DNA of 64,000 nucleotides from an uncultured Bacteroidales bacterium (lineage in GTDB: Bacteria > Bacteroidota > Bacteroidia > Bacteroidales > UBA932). The notes below the pieces were generated by a model. The model was not told where the DNA came from. It saw only the letters and a program-made list of their open reading frames with translations, and ran no database searches. The stretch covers positions 1-64,000 of the forward strand of contig CALVDH010000014.1 of NCBI GenBank assembly GCA_944326235.1. Reading direction: 5' to 3'. The translations under genes and the position numbers were made by a program. Positions 17,064 through 25,467 of the stretch are shown one piece after another. Each line of letters begins with the position of its first letter. Within the stretch, counting starts at the first letter, position 1.

Positions 17064-18671
17064 TTAATAACCGGGGTTCTGCTCCAGTTTGTTGTTGGAG
17101 TTGATCTCGGTGGTGGGGATAGGATAGAGATTGTAGCGGTCGTCTACGCTGTTGCCTTCGTAAGAGCCGCCCTTCCAGTCCCAAAGATACTCGGAAGTGG
17201 TGAGCAGACCGAAACGGACGAGGTCCTGACGGCGCATGTTCTCCCAGTAGAGCTCGCGGCCGCGCTCGTCGATGATGTCATCAAGGTCTACAGAGGAGAC
17301 TGCGTTGAGGCCGGCCCTGGTACGTACTGCATTGTATGCATCGAGACCGTCTGACTGGATACCGCCGTTGCGGAGCTGGGCCTCTGCCAGCATCAGGTAA
17401 GCGTCAGCAGCCCTGAAGATGGGATAGTCGGTATCGGGATATGAGGAAGTGCTGTTGTCGGCGGGAGAACCGTCGTGCTTGAGGTTGGTGAACTTCATCT
17501 GACACCAGCCGTTGGCGAAGTTGGCGTTGTCCAGTATCTCGCGGGTGTGAGCCTGCTCGCCGAACTCAGCGCCGTCTGTGAAGAGGAATCTCTGGTCAGC
17601 AGCCTCATCGAAGAGATCGAGGAACTGAGGGGTCACTACGAGACCGCCCCATCCGTCGTTGGTGCCGAGAGCAGCCTGCCATGTAGGGTTACCGGAAACG
17701 ATGGAACCCTTGATTACGAAGTTGGTGCTTCCGTAGGTCTGGATGTTGGTACCGTCGCTCTGCACGGCGAAGATAATCTCGGGGCAGAGGTTGTTGTCTG
17801 CGGAGAAGTTCCACTGATACTCGGGGAGGGTTGTGTAAGCCTCCACGATCTTCTTGCTCTCAGCAGCGCACTCGGCCCATGCGGAGATGACGGGACGGCC
17901 CTGAGGATCGTCAGCGGTAAAGACCTCGGCGTTGAGGTAGAGCTTGGCCAGCAGCATGGTGGCGAAGTCCTGGCTGGTGCGGCCGTACTCGGTGGAGGCG
18001 GCGGGACGCAGGGCGTCGCGGAAGTTGTTCTCACCGGTGATCTCATTTACCAGCCATTCATAGAGGTCGTAGCGGAGGATCTGGTCGGGACCGGTAGCTC
18101 CCACACTGTTCTCCTCGGTGGCGAAAGGCACGTTGCCGAAGAGGTCGATGGCGTGGTAGTAGCTCAGTGCCCTCAGGGCCCTGGCCTGGGCTATCATGTA
18201 GTCCATTTCCTCGCCCTGGAACTCGGCAGGAGCGGCATTGGCACGGCGAATGAACTCGTTGCAGAGACCGATCTGGAAGTAGATACGGGAGAACATGGCT
18301 GTCACGAATACGTCGGAAGTAGTCCAGCTCAGTCCGTGGAGGGACTTGATGGTCTGGTCATTCCAGCAGGTGCTGGCCTCATCAGTAGAGAGTTCCTGCA
18401 GATGGAAGAGGGCACGCATGTACTGGCCGTAACCGCCGTCGATACCGTCGATGTCGGGAGAGGAGTCAGGACCTTCGGAGGCGCTGACTGACAGACCGCC
18501 GTAGCACTTGGCCAGCAGCTGCTGGTAGGCCTCGATGCTGTTGAGTACATGCTCAGGCGTCTGGATATTGGGATCGATAGGAGTCACGTCCAGGTCCTGC
18601 ACGCAGGAGGTGGTGAAGAGAGCCGCTACCGATACCGCTATGGCTGTGAATATTGTTGTAATTCTTTTCAT
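17064..18671 (-). CDS. susD: SusD/RagB-family starch-binding lipoprotein
   Basis: A 535-aa outer-membrane lipoprotein (lipobox TTSC, Cys23) that forms the lid of the SusC transporter. It has the family features: helical TPR-like N-terminal half (QLLAKCYGGLSVSASEG, MDYMIAQARALRALSYYHAIDLFGNVPF) and the conserved C-terminal part (RAADAYLMLAEAQLRNGG, DERGRELYWENMRRQDLVRFG, ending YPIPTTEINSNNKLEQNPGY). It is 19 bp downstream of susC, the universal order of these pairs. Confidence 0.97.
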   Translation of the reverse strand: MKRITTIFTAIAVSVAALFTTSCVQDLDVTPIDPNIQTPEHVLNSIEAYQQLLAKCYGGLSVSASEGPDSSPDIDGIDGGYGQYMRALFHLQELSTDEASTCWNDQTIKSLHGLSWTTSDVFVTAMFSRIYFQIGLCNEFIRRANAAPAEFQGEEMDYMIAQARALRALSYYHAIDLFGNVPFATEENSVGATGPDQILRYDLYEWLVNEITGENNFRDALRPAASTEYGRTSQDFATMLLAKLYLNAEVFTADDPQGRPVISAWAECAAESKKIVEAYTTLPEYQWNFSADNNLCPEIIFAVQSDGTNIQTYGSTNFVIKGSIVSGNPTWQAALGTNDGWGGLVVTPQFLDLFDEAADQRFLFTDGAEFGEQAHTREILDNANFANGWCQMKFTNLKHDGSPADNSTSSYPDTDYPIFRAADAYLMLAEAQLRNGGIQSDGLDAYNAVRTRAGLNAVSSVDLDDIIDERGRELYWENMRRQDLVRFGLLTTSEYLWDWKGGSYEGNSVDDRYNLYPIPTTEINSNNKLEQNPGY

Positions 18672-18690
18672 GATTTCAGTTCTCCTTTAT

Positions 18691-21672
18691 TTAGAAGTTG
18701 TACTTAAGACCGATGATGTAGGTACGGGGACGGGGGTACATGTTGTTGTCGATACCTCCGAATACCTCAGGGTCGATACCCGAATAGTTGGTGAAGGTGG
18801 CCACATTCTGGACTGTGCCGAACAGGTTGAGGCTACCGCCCTTGCCCAGGTCGAAGAGATAGCTCAGGGTGATGCGGTCGATCTTGAAGAAGGAGCCGTC
18901 CTCTACCCAGTAGTCAGACAGGTAGGCCGCGTTGGTGAAGCCCCATCCGGGAGCTGCTGTCATGCAGTTGCGGACGAAGGAGTTGGTCCACAGGTCGGAG
19001 AGCAGGGACAGACGGGAGGCGTTGTTGTTGTAGACCATGTTGCCGAGGTTGCCGTGACCGGCGATGGCCAGGGTCAGGTTCTTCCAGGACACGGAGGTGT
19101 TGAAGCCGATGGTCCATACAGGGCTGGCCTGTCCGAGATAGTAGAGGTCGTCGGCATCGATGACACCGTCTCCATTCTGGTCCACGTATGCACCGGGTAT
19201 GGGAGCACCCTGCTCGTCATATACCTGCTGATATACATAGAAAGTGTTGGCAGGATAACCTACCATGTGTCTCTGAATGGTGTTGCCGACACCGCCGCTG
19301 ATGCCGCCGGTGGCTACTCCGGTATAGCCGTCACCGTCGTTGGTGGTCAGCTTGGTGATGCGGTTGTGGTTGTAGGCGAAGTTGGCGCCGATGGTCCAGT
19401 TCCAGTTCTGGGTCTGGACGGGGATACCGGTAATCTCGAACTCGACTCCCTTGTTGACCAAGGAACCGATGTTGGCGAAGAGGTAGTTGGTCAGGTTGGC
19501 ACCGGCTGCTACGGGAGTGTAGTTGAGCAGGTCGGTGGTCTCCCTGTAGTAAACGTCCAAGGTACCGAACAGTCTGTCATTCAGGAAACCGTAGTCGAGA
19601 CCGATGTTATATGTGGTGGTGGTCTCCCACTTCAGGTCGGCGTTGTAGCCGTTGGGAGTGATGGGCACGATCACCTGGCCGTCGAACATGTAGTAGCTGC
19701 CGATCAGGTTGTTCTGATATGTAGCTATGGACTGATATACGTCACCGATGTCCTGCTGACCGGTCTGGCCCCAGCTCAGACGGAGTTTCAGGTCGGATAC
19801 GGCCTTGGAGTCCTTCAGGAAGCTCTCGCCCTTGATGTTCCATCCGAGGGCGACGGAGGGGAAGAAGCCCCACTTGTTGTTGGTGAAGCGGGAGGTACCG
19901 TCCCAGCGGACTGTGGCTGTCACCATGTAGCGGTTGTCGTAGTTGTAGTTGGCGCGGCCGAAGAAGGAGACGAGGAAGTACTCGCTCTTGTTGTGGAACT
20001 CTGAGAGAGTGGCCTGACTGCCTGCTACAGGATCCGGCTGGGTAAGAGACTGGCTGTTGCTCTCAGTGTAGAAGTGCTGCCAGGAATAACCGGCCATGAC
20101 ACCGAAGCTGTGCTTGTTTATCTCCTTGGTATAGTCGGCGTAGGCCTCGAGGGTCATGTCGCGCTTGGTCTGGTCGTAGGGGTTGTAGAGACCGCGGCCG
20201 GCCTGGGTCTGGTTGTGATAGGACTGCTCGGCGCCGTAGGGCACGGTCACAGTACCGTTGGAGTGGGAGTAGTCCATACCGAGGTTGAGGTTCAGCCTCA
20301 GGTCCTCGAAACCGTGGATCTTATAGTCGAACTGGGCGTTGCCGATGAAACGGGAAGCCTTGGACACGTCATTGCGCTGCATGAGAGCGGCCAGAGGGTT
20401 GATGGTGGCCTGGGTGTTCGGCTCGAAGGTGCCGTCAGGCATCACATTGCCCCACATCCAGTATCCGTCCAGACCGTGATCCTCGCTGTATACAGGCTGG
20501 GTAGGGTCGTACTCGATGGCTGCGGAGATGGCTCCGGTGTTGGCGAAACGGTTGTTCTGGAACATTCCCTTACCGTTGAGGGAGATGGTCAGATGGTCGT
20601 CGAACAAGGTCGGAGTCAGGTTCAGGGCGATGGTACCTCTCTCCATGCTGGAGGTCTTCAGGGTACCTTTCTCGTTGAGATAGCCTCCGGATACACGGTA
20701 GGGCATGTATCCGGCATTGCCGAACTTGAAGTTGCCCTGCAGGCTGACGTTGGCCTCATGGCTCATGCCGAGCTGGTAGATCTGCTTCTGCCAGTCAGTG
20801 TTGGCATCGCCGAGAGCGAGGTAGCCCTCGGAGGTCTCACTGCCGGTATATGCCAGCATGGCGGCTCTCATCTCGTCACCGGTCATCACGTCCAGATACT
20901 TGGAGTTCTGGGAGATGGAAAGGGTGTAGTCAGCACTTACGGAAGGTATTGCGGAGTCATACTTGCTGCCCTTCTTGGTGGTGATGATGATCACACCGTT
21001 GGATGCACGCGAACCGTAGATGGCGGTCGCAGAAGCGTCCTTGAGGACAGTGAAAGTCTCGATATCGCTCGGGTTGATGGAGGAGAGCTGGTCAGCGACT
21101 CCGCTGATACCCTCGTTGGTGATAGGCAGACCGTCGATCACGATCAGAGGAGAGTTCTGGGCGTTGAGGGACGAACCGCCGCGGATACGGATAGTGGAAC
21201 CGGAACCGGGCGCACCGTCGCCTTCTGTAATAACGACACCGGCCGACTTACCTTTCAGCATCTCGGTAGGTGAGGTAACCGCACCCTTGTTGAGCTGGTC
21301 AGCGCGGACTGTGGCCACCGATCCGGTAAGGTCTTCCTTCTTGACTGTACCGTAACCGATTACCACCACTTCCTCGAGCATCTCTGTGTCATCCTCGAGA
21401 GTGATGATGGGAGGCATCTGGTCGGCCTGGAATACGAGTGTCTTGTAACCGATGAGCGAGATTTCGATCATCGAGGAAGCAGAGGAAACGGTAAGAGTAA
21501 AGTTACCGTCCATGTCTGATTCCGTACCATTGAGAGTCCCCTGTTCGAGGACTGCAGCTCCGATTACGGGTCCTACCGCATCGACGATCTGGCCTTTCAC
21601 AGTATACTGTGCCCAGGCGCTCGTCAGCGAGAGGAGTGTAATCGAGATCAACGCTGTCATCAATCTTTTCAT
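18691..21672 (-). CDS. susC: SusC-family TonB-dependent outer-membrane transporter
   Basis: A 993-aa outer-membrane protein: signal peptide to about residue 22, carboxypeptidase-regulatory-like domain (VKGQIVDAVGPVIGAAVLEQ), TonB box region (EEVVVIGYGTVKKEDLTGSV), plug domain (IRIRGGSSLNAQNSPLIVIDG), then a 22-strand barrel ending in the aromatic terminus IIGLKYNF. It lacks an N-terminal anti-sigma-interacting (STN) domain, so it is not a transducing receptor. It imports the oligosaccharides bound by SusD. The operon context indicates starch or maltodextrin. Confidence 0.97.
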   Translation of the reverse strand: MKRLMTALISITLLSLTSAWAQYTVKGQIVDAVGPVIGAAVLEQGTLNGTESDMDGNFTLTVSSASSMIEISLIGYKTLVFQADQMPPIITLEDDTEMLEEVVVIGYGTVKKEDLTGSVATVRADQLNKGAVTSPTEMLKGKSAGVVITEGDGAPGSGSTIRIRGGSSLNAQNSPLIVIDGLPITNEGISGVADQLSSINPSDIETFTVLKDASATAIYGSRASNGVIIITTKKGSKYDSAIPSVSADYTLSISQNSKYLDVMTGDEMRAAMLAYTGSETSEGYLALGDANTDWQKQIYQLGMSHEANVSLQGNFKFGNAGYMPYRVSGGYLNEKGTLKTSSMERGTIALNLTPTLFDDHLTISLNGKGMFQNNRFANTGAISAAIEYDPTQPVYSEDHGLDGYWMWGNVMPDGTFEPNTQATINPLAALMQRNDVSKASRFIGNAQFDYKIHGFEDLRLNLNLGMDYSHSNGTVTVPYGAEQSYHNQTQAGRGLYNPYDQTKRDMTLEAYADYTKEINKHSFGVMAGYSWQHFYTESNSQSLTQPDPVAGSQATLSEFHNKSEYFLVSFFGRANYNYDNRYMVTATVRWDGTSRFTNNKWGFFPSVALGWNIKGESFLKDSKAVSDLKLRLSWGQTGQQDIGDVYQSIATYQNNLIGSYYMFDGQVIVPITPNGYNADLKWETTTTYNIGLDYGFLNDRLFGTLDVYYRETTDLLNYTPVAAGANLTNYLFANIGSLVNKGVEFEITGIPVQTQNWNWTIGANFAYNHNRITKLTTNDGDGYTGVATGGISGGVGNTIQRHMVGYPANTFYVYQQVYDEQGAPIPGAYVDQNGDGVIDADDLYYLGQASPVWTIGFNTSVSWKNLTLAIAGHGNLGNMVYNNNASRLSLLSDLWTNSFVRNCMTAAPGWGFTNAAYLSDYWVEDGSFFKIDRITLSYLFDLGKGGSLNLFGTVQNVATFTNYSGIDPEVFGGIDNNMYPRPRTYIIGLKYNF

Positions 21673-21714
21673 ACGTTAAATATTAATTGATAGTACTTAA
21701 AAAATAGTTAGTTG

Positions 21715-23046
21715 TTATTTCTTACGGAAAAGCCGCAGCTGCACCGGGTCGTCCTTGTCCTCCACGAAGATGACGGAGACTGCCGCTATCAGGAGGCACA
21801 GGCCCGAGAACACCATGGCGTAGATAGTGTGACCGCCGTACACATGGTTGACCATGAAGCCTCCGAGGAGGCCGTTGCATACCTGCGGTATAGTGATGAA
21901 GAAGTTGAAGATACCCATGAAGACTCCCATCTTGGCGGGAGGCAGCGAGCCGGCGAGGATAGAGTAAGGCATGGCCAGGATGCTGCCCCAGGCGATGCCG
22001 ACTCCTATCATGGATATGATCAGGAGGTTCGGGTTCTTGAAGATGAAGAAGGAGGCGAAACCGAGGGCTCCCATCAGCAGAGAGACGGAATGGGTGGCCT
22101 TGCGGCCTATCCTGGAGGCTATCCAGGGCAGGAGGAAGGCGTAGACTGCGGCCACACCATTATATATACCCTGCAGGACGCCGACCCAGTCACCGGCATT
22201 GCCGAATTCCACTGAGGCCCGGTCGACGGTGTTGTAGCAGTGCTCGGCCACAGCGGGGGTCATGTACACCCACATGGAGAAGAGGGCGAACCAGGAGAAG
22301 AACTGGACCACACCCAGCTGCAGCATCGTCTTGGGCATGCGGCCGAAGTCCTTGAAAATCTCCAGGAAGCCTCCGTCTTTCTCTTTCTTCTTACCGGGTT
22401 CGGGAGGATACTCGGAGGTACTGATGACCGTCCACAGCACGCAGAGCAGCAGGACTGCGGAGCCGATGTAGAAGGCCGTGCGCACGTTCGGAGCCACGCC
22501 GCCCGCTTCCGCAGGAGTGTTGGACATTCCGAACCAGTTGGTCAGCACATAAGGAAGGACGGCACCGACAACAGCGCCGATACCGATAAGGGATGTCTGC
22601 ATCGAAAAGCCGAGCGTCCTCTGCTCCGAAGGCAGCTTGTCGGCGACCAGTGCCCGGAAAGGCTCCATGGCCACATTGATCGAGGCATCCATAATCATGA
22701 GAATACCGGCGCCTATCAGCAGAGGAGACAGGAAACCGGCAAGGGAAGGGGAGTTGGGCATAAGGAACAGCATCAGGGAGGCCAGTATGGCTCCGATCAG
22801 GAAGTAGGGACGTCTCCTGCCGAGGCGGCACCATGTGCGGTCGCTGTAGTGCCCTATGATGGGCTGGACGATCATGCCCGTGATGGGAGCCGCCAGCCAG
22901 AAATAAGACAGATGGGCCACATCAGCTCCGAATGACTGCAGGATCCTGCTGACATTGGCATTCTGCAATGCCAGGCCGAACTGAATCCCGAGAAACCCGA
23001 AACTCATGTTGAAAATCTGCATGAATGTCATTCTCTTCTTTTCCAT
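21715..23046 (-). CDS. MFS sugar transporter (SLC45/GPH-like, probable maltose/maltooligosaccharide importer)
   Basis: A 443-aa inner-membrane protein with about 12 transmembrane helices. The first loop carries GHYSDRTWCRLGRRRPYFLIGA, an MFS motif A of the SLC45/sucrose-maltose transporter type. In Bacteroidota such genes accompany starch loci and move maltose or short maltooligosaccharides to the cytosol. It is the first gene of the Sus-like operon, 42 bp before susC, and diverges from the LytTR regulator with 160 bp between them. This 5-prime placement is unlike the B. thetaiotaomicron sus locus, which has no transporter inside it. Confidence 0.88.
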   Translation of the reverse strand: MEKKRMTFMQIFNMSFGFLGIQFGLALQNANVSRILQSFGADVAHLSYFWLAAPITGMIVQPIIGHYSDRTWCRLGRRRPYFLIGAILASLMLFLMPNSPSLAGFLSPLLIGAGILMIMDASINVAMEPFRALVADKLPSEQRTLGFSMQTSLIGIGAVVGAVLPYVLTNWFGMSNTPAEAGGVAPNVRTAFYIGSAVLLLCVLWTVISTSEYPPEPGKKKEKDGGFLEIFKDFGRMPKTMLQLGVVQFFSWFALFSMWVYMTPAVAEHCYNTVDRASVEFGNAGDWVGVLQGIYNGVAAVYAFLLPWIASRIGRKATHSVSLLMGALGFASFFIFKNPNLLIISMIGVGIAWGSILAMPYSILAGSLPPAKMGVFMGIFNFFITIPQVCNGLLGGFMVNHVYGGHTIYAMVFSGLCLLIAAVSVIFVEDKDDPVQLRLFRKK

Positions 23047-23078
23047 AGAGAGTCTGTATGCGGTTTAATAAGCAGGGT

Positions 23079-23086
23079 CAAAATTA
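23079..23086 (-). promoter_or_regulatory. -7 box (TAATTTTG) of the Sus-like operon
   Basis: On the minus strand TAATTTTG fits TAnnTTTG, 32 bp upstream of the MFS start codon. No TTG is found at the expected -33 spacing, which would fit an activator-dependent promoter. Confidence 0.55.
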
Positions 23087-23126
23087 GACTTTCCACACCT
23101 TTTAAACATTATAGTTTCCGACGGAC

Positions 23127-23141
23127 CGTGGGAAATCCACG
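23127..23141. promoter_or_regulatory. Inverted repeat CGTGG-N5-CCACG, possible operator
   Basis: A perfect 5-bp inverted repeat with a 5-nt spacer lies between the divergent promoters of the Sus-like operon and the LytTR regulator. A binding role is inference from position only. Confidence 0.3.
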
Positions 23142-23167
23142 ACGAATTGTAACATTTTTTTAACAAA

Positions 23168-23198
23168 TTGGAAATATCCGTCATCTTTCTTAACTTTG
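23168..23198 (+). promoter_or_regulatory. Promoter of the LytTR regulator
   Basis: TTG at 23168-23170, a 20-bp spacer, and TAACTTTG at 23191-23198 make a full Bacteroidota promoter. Only 8 bases separate the box from the ATG at 23207, so the mRNA leader must be very short. The TTG also shows that the longer reading frame starting at 23168 is not the protein. Confidence 0.8.
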
Positions 23199-23206
23199 CA
23201 TCCGCT

Positions 23207-23956
23207 ATGAAAGTCCTGATAATAGAAGACGAGATACCCGCCCAGCAGATACTTCTCAGACTCCTGGGACGATACTTCCCCGACTTCACCATCATGGGGA
23301 TACTTGACTCCGTGGACACGGCTGTCAACTTTCTCAAGCATCAGACTCCGGACCTTATATTCATGGACGTGGAACTCTCCGACGGCAGCAGTTTCGAGAT
23401 ATTCCGGCAGGTGGACATCACCTGTCCGGTCATAATCACCACAGCCTACCCGGACTACGCCCTGGACGCATTCAGGAACAAGTGCATAGACTATCTGATG
23501 AAGCCGATAGAGGACGAAGCTTTCAGGGAATCCGTCAACAGATGCATGCAGTTATGCGGGGCAACTGCCGCGCAGAAAACGGCGCCCGATGTAACCGCCT
23601 ACGCAAAGCCCGTCCATAAGCATCACTTTACCATCAAGTTAGGGAGCCAGATATTAGTTATTGACGTAAACGACATAGCCTACTTCTATTCCAACGAGAA
23701 GTCCACATGGCTGGTAACCCGTGACGGCAAGCAGTACATGACCGACGATTCGCTGACTGCCATAGAGAACGAGGTGGACCCGGCCAAATTCTACAAGATA
23801 TCCAGAAAATGCCTGGTGGGGCTCTCCTCCATCTACACTATCTCGAAATATTTCAATTCCAGGCTGAAAGTCACCCTATCCCCCAAGAACATCGAGCCCG
23901 TAATCGTCCCCCGCGACCGCGTCCAGTCCTTCATGGAATGGCTGGAGGGCGCATAG
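23207..23956 (+). CDS. LytTR-family response regulator
   Basis: A 249-aa cytosolic DNA-binding regulator. The receiver domain (1-115) has the acidic pair E7/D8, phosphoacceptor D54 (LIFMDVELSDGSS), T79 and K99 (CIDYLMKPIED). The LytTR domain spans about 135-245 (HHFTIKLGSQILVIDVNDIAYF, FYKISRKCLVGLSSI). The start is set by the promoter and by MKVLIIEDE. It faces the MFS-susCD operon head to head, which makes that operon its likely target in place of the absent SusR. Its probable kinase is the neighbour on the opposite strand, whose stop codon lies 6 bp away. Confidence 0.93.
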   Translation: MKVLIIEDEIPAQQILLRLLGRYFPDFTIMGILDSVDTAVNFLKHQTPDLIFMDVELSDGSSFEIFRQVDITCPVIITTAYPDYALDAFRNKCIDYLMKPIEDEAFRESVNRCMQLCGATAAQKTAPDVTAYAKPVHKHHFTIKLGSQILVIDVNDIAYFYSNEKSTWLVTRDGKQYMTDDSLTAIENEVDPAKFYKISRKCLVGLSSIYTISKYFNSRLKVTLSPKNIEPVIVPRDRVQSFMEWLEGA

Positions 23957-23962
23957 GCCGGG

Positions 23963-25027
23963 CTACTGGATAAGAGGAATGCGCACGATGAATTCCGAGT
24001 CCGTCTTTTCGGTCACCACCCTGCGGTTGAAGAGTATCTCGTACTGACGGCTGATGTTCTGCAGGCCGGTGCCGGTGGAGACGCCCGGCTCAGTCTTCTT
24101 GGGATTGAGGTTGTTGCGGACGACGATATGACGCATCCCGACGCCTATGGAGATGTGCAGGGCGCTGGAAGAGTTGACCACGTTGTGCTTGACGGCATTC
24201 TCCACCATCACCTGCAGGGTGCAGGGAATGATCCTGGCGCCGTGATACTTGTCCGGAATGTCTATCTCAGTGACGAAACTCTCCCCGAACCTCTCCCGCA
24301 GCAGGTCGCAGTACTTGCTCACGAACTCCAGCTCCTCCTCCAGCATCACCAGAGTATGCTTCTCCAACTTCAGGAAATAGCGGTACACTCCCGCCAGCTT
24401 CCCCGCATAATCACTGGCCCTGTCGGCATCCTCATGTATCAGGTACTGCAGGACTGTCAGGCAGTTGAAGAGAAAATGGGGGTTGGTCTCACTCTTGAGC
24501 AGCTGGTACTGGTAGTTGGCCCTGGCCCGCTGCTCGGCCTCCGCGGCGACGGCCTTGCGGTTCGTCCAGCGGTAATAGAAAATAAGGTCGGTGATGAGTA
24601 TCGCGACGGCGTTGAACACCAGGTTGCTCACGTATGTGAAGAGAAAGAGCCGGCTGAAGAACTTACTTCCGTCCACTACCTGCGGATACTGCCATATCCG
24701 GATCAGCAGGGAGGTCAGGAAGGCCATCAGGGCGATGGCGCCCACCTCCACCAGCGACCGGACTATGGTCCTGCCGCTTCCGTACGGGAAGAAGCGCACC
24801 AGCAGCACGACGATGAGGATGTCTCCAAGAATGGCCCCGAAGGTCAGGGAATAGTTGGACAGCGTCTGAAAGAGGAAATCTCCGAAATACAGGCCGAAAC
24901 TCTCGTAGAACAGAGGCATGGCCCTCTCGATCAGTATCCTTGCGAACAGGACAATGATGATGATGACCATCAGGTCGACGGTCGAGACCTGGCTGCGCCC
25001 TCCCCTATTGCTGCTTTCCTCCGACAT
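23963..25027 (-). CDS. LytS/YpdA-type sensor histidine kinase
   Basis: A 354-aa inner-membrane kinase. About four hydrophobic segments (19-35, 62-80, 93-110, 127-152) are followed by the His_kinase domain: phospho-His H184 in NPHFLFNCL, N-box VENAVKHN (about 274) and G-box STGTGLQNI (about 319). No extracytoplasmic sensor domain is visible, so it may sense through its membrane part or through the small membrane protein encoded just upstream. It overlaps that gene by 23 bp. It is convergent with its presumed regulator rather than in one operon with it. Confidence 0.92.
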   Translation of the reverse strand: MSEESSNRGGRSQVSTVDLMVIIIIVLFARILIERAMPLFYESFGLYFGDFLFQTLSNYSLTFGAILGDILIVVLLVRFFPYGSGRTIVRSLVEVGAIALMAFLTSLLIRIWQYPQVVDGSKFFSRLFLFTYVSNLVFNAVAILITDLIFYYRWTNRKAVAAEAEQRARANYQYQLLKSETNPHFLFNCLTVLQYLIHEDADRASDYAGKLAGVYRYFLKLEKHTLVMLEEELEFVSKYCDLLRERFGESFVTEIDIPDKYHGARIIPCTLQVMVENAVKHNVVNSSSALHISIGVGMRHIVVRNNLNPKKTEPGVSTGTGLQNISRQYEILFNRRVVTEKTDSEFIVRIPLIQ

Positions 25028-25406
25028 GCCAGTCCCTGCGTACTAAGAGGACGATCACCAGTCCGAGGAATCCGGTGGTGACCATCGTGACTATGGCATT
25101 GATCCACACTCCCCAGGAAGGCACCAGCTTCTCCAGCAGCCCGGCGCCCTCGGTCCCGATGTAGAAACCGGCGAAGCACGAGAGAAAGGCCAGTCCCAGG
25201 AAGACGTCGAAAGAAGCCCTGTAGAACTTGATAAGGGCGAAGACCATGCCTATGGTCAGGCAGGTGAGGAAGATGCCGTCACCTATCTTGGTGTCGTGAA
25301 GTGCCAGACAGACGACCGCGTGGGCGAGGACGAAAACCAGAACTATGATATTGGCCCTGAGCACGTCGCTCCTCGCATCGCCCGTTCTTGAGAAAAACCG
25401 CTTCAT
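25005..25406 (-). CDS. Small four-helix membrane protein upstream of the sensor kinase
   Basis: A 133-aa protein with four predicted transmembrane helices (about 19-36, 45-61, 67-82, 97-119) and basic ends (MKRFFSRTG; RRDWHVGGKQQ). The ATG at 25406 is preferred to an in-frame start at 25445, which adds residues lying in the malQ promoter region. Its 3-prime end overlaps the kinase start by 23 bp, implying coupled translation. No family is recognised; an accessory role to the kinase is inferred from the overlap. Confidence 0.7.
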   Translation of the reverse strand: MKRFFSRTGDARSDVLRANIIVLVFVLAHAVVCLALHDTKIGDGIFLTCLTIGMVFALIKFYRASFDVFLGLAFLSCFAGFYIGTEGAGLLEKLVPSWGVWINAIVTMVTTGFLGLVIVLLVRRDWHVGGKQQ

Positions 25407-25444
25407 AGTCACATGATATTTCTGTAAAATTAACGATTTTTCCA

Positions 25445-25452
25445 TACATTTG
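25445..25452 (+). promoter_or_regulatory. -7 box (TACATTTG) of malQ
   Basis: TACATTTG fits TAnnTTTG and ends 15 bp before the malQ ATG. CTG lies 20 bp upstream where TTG is expected. Confidence 0.6.
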
Positions 25453-25467
25453 CAAAAATTCTGAACG

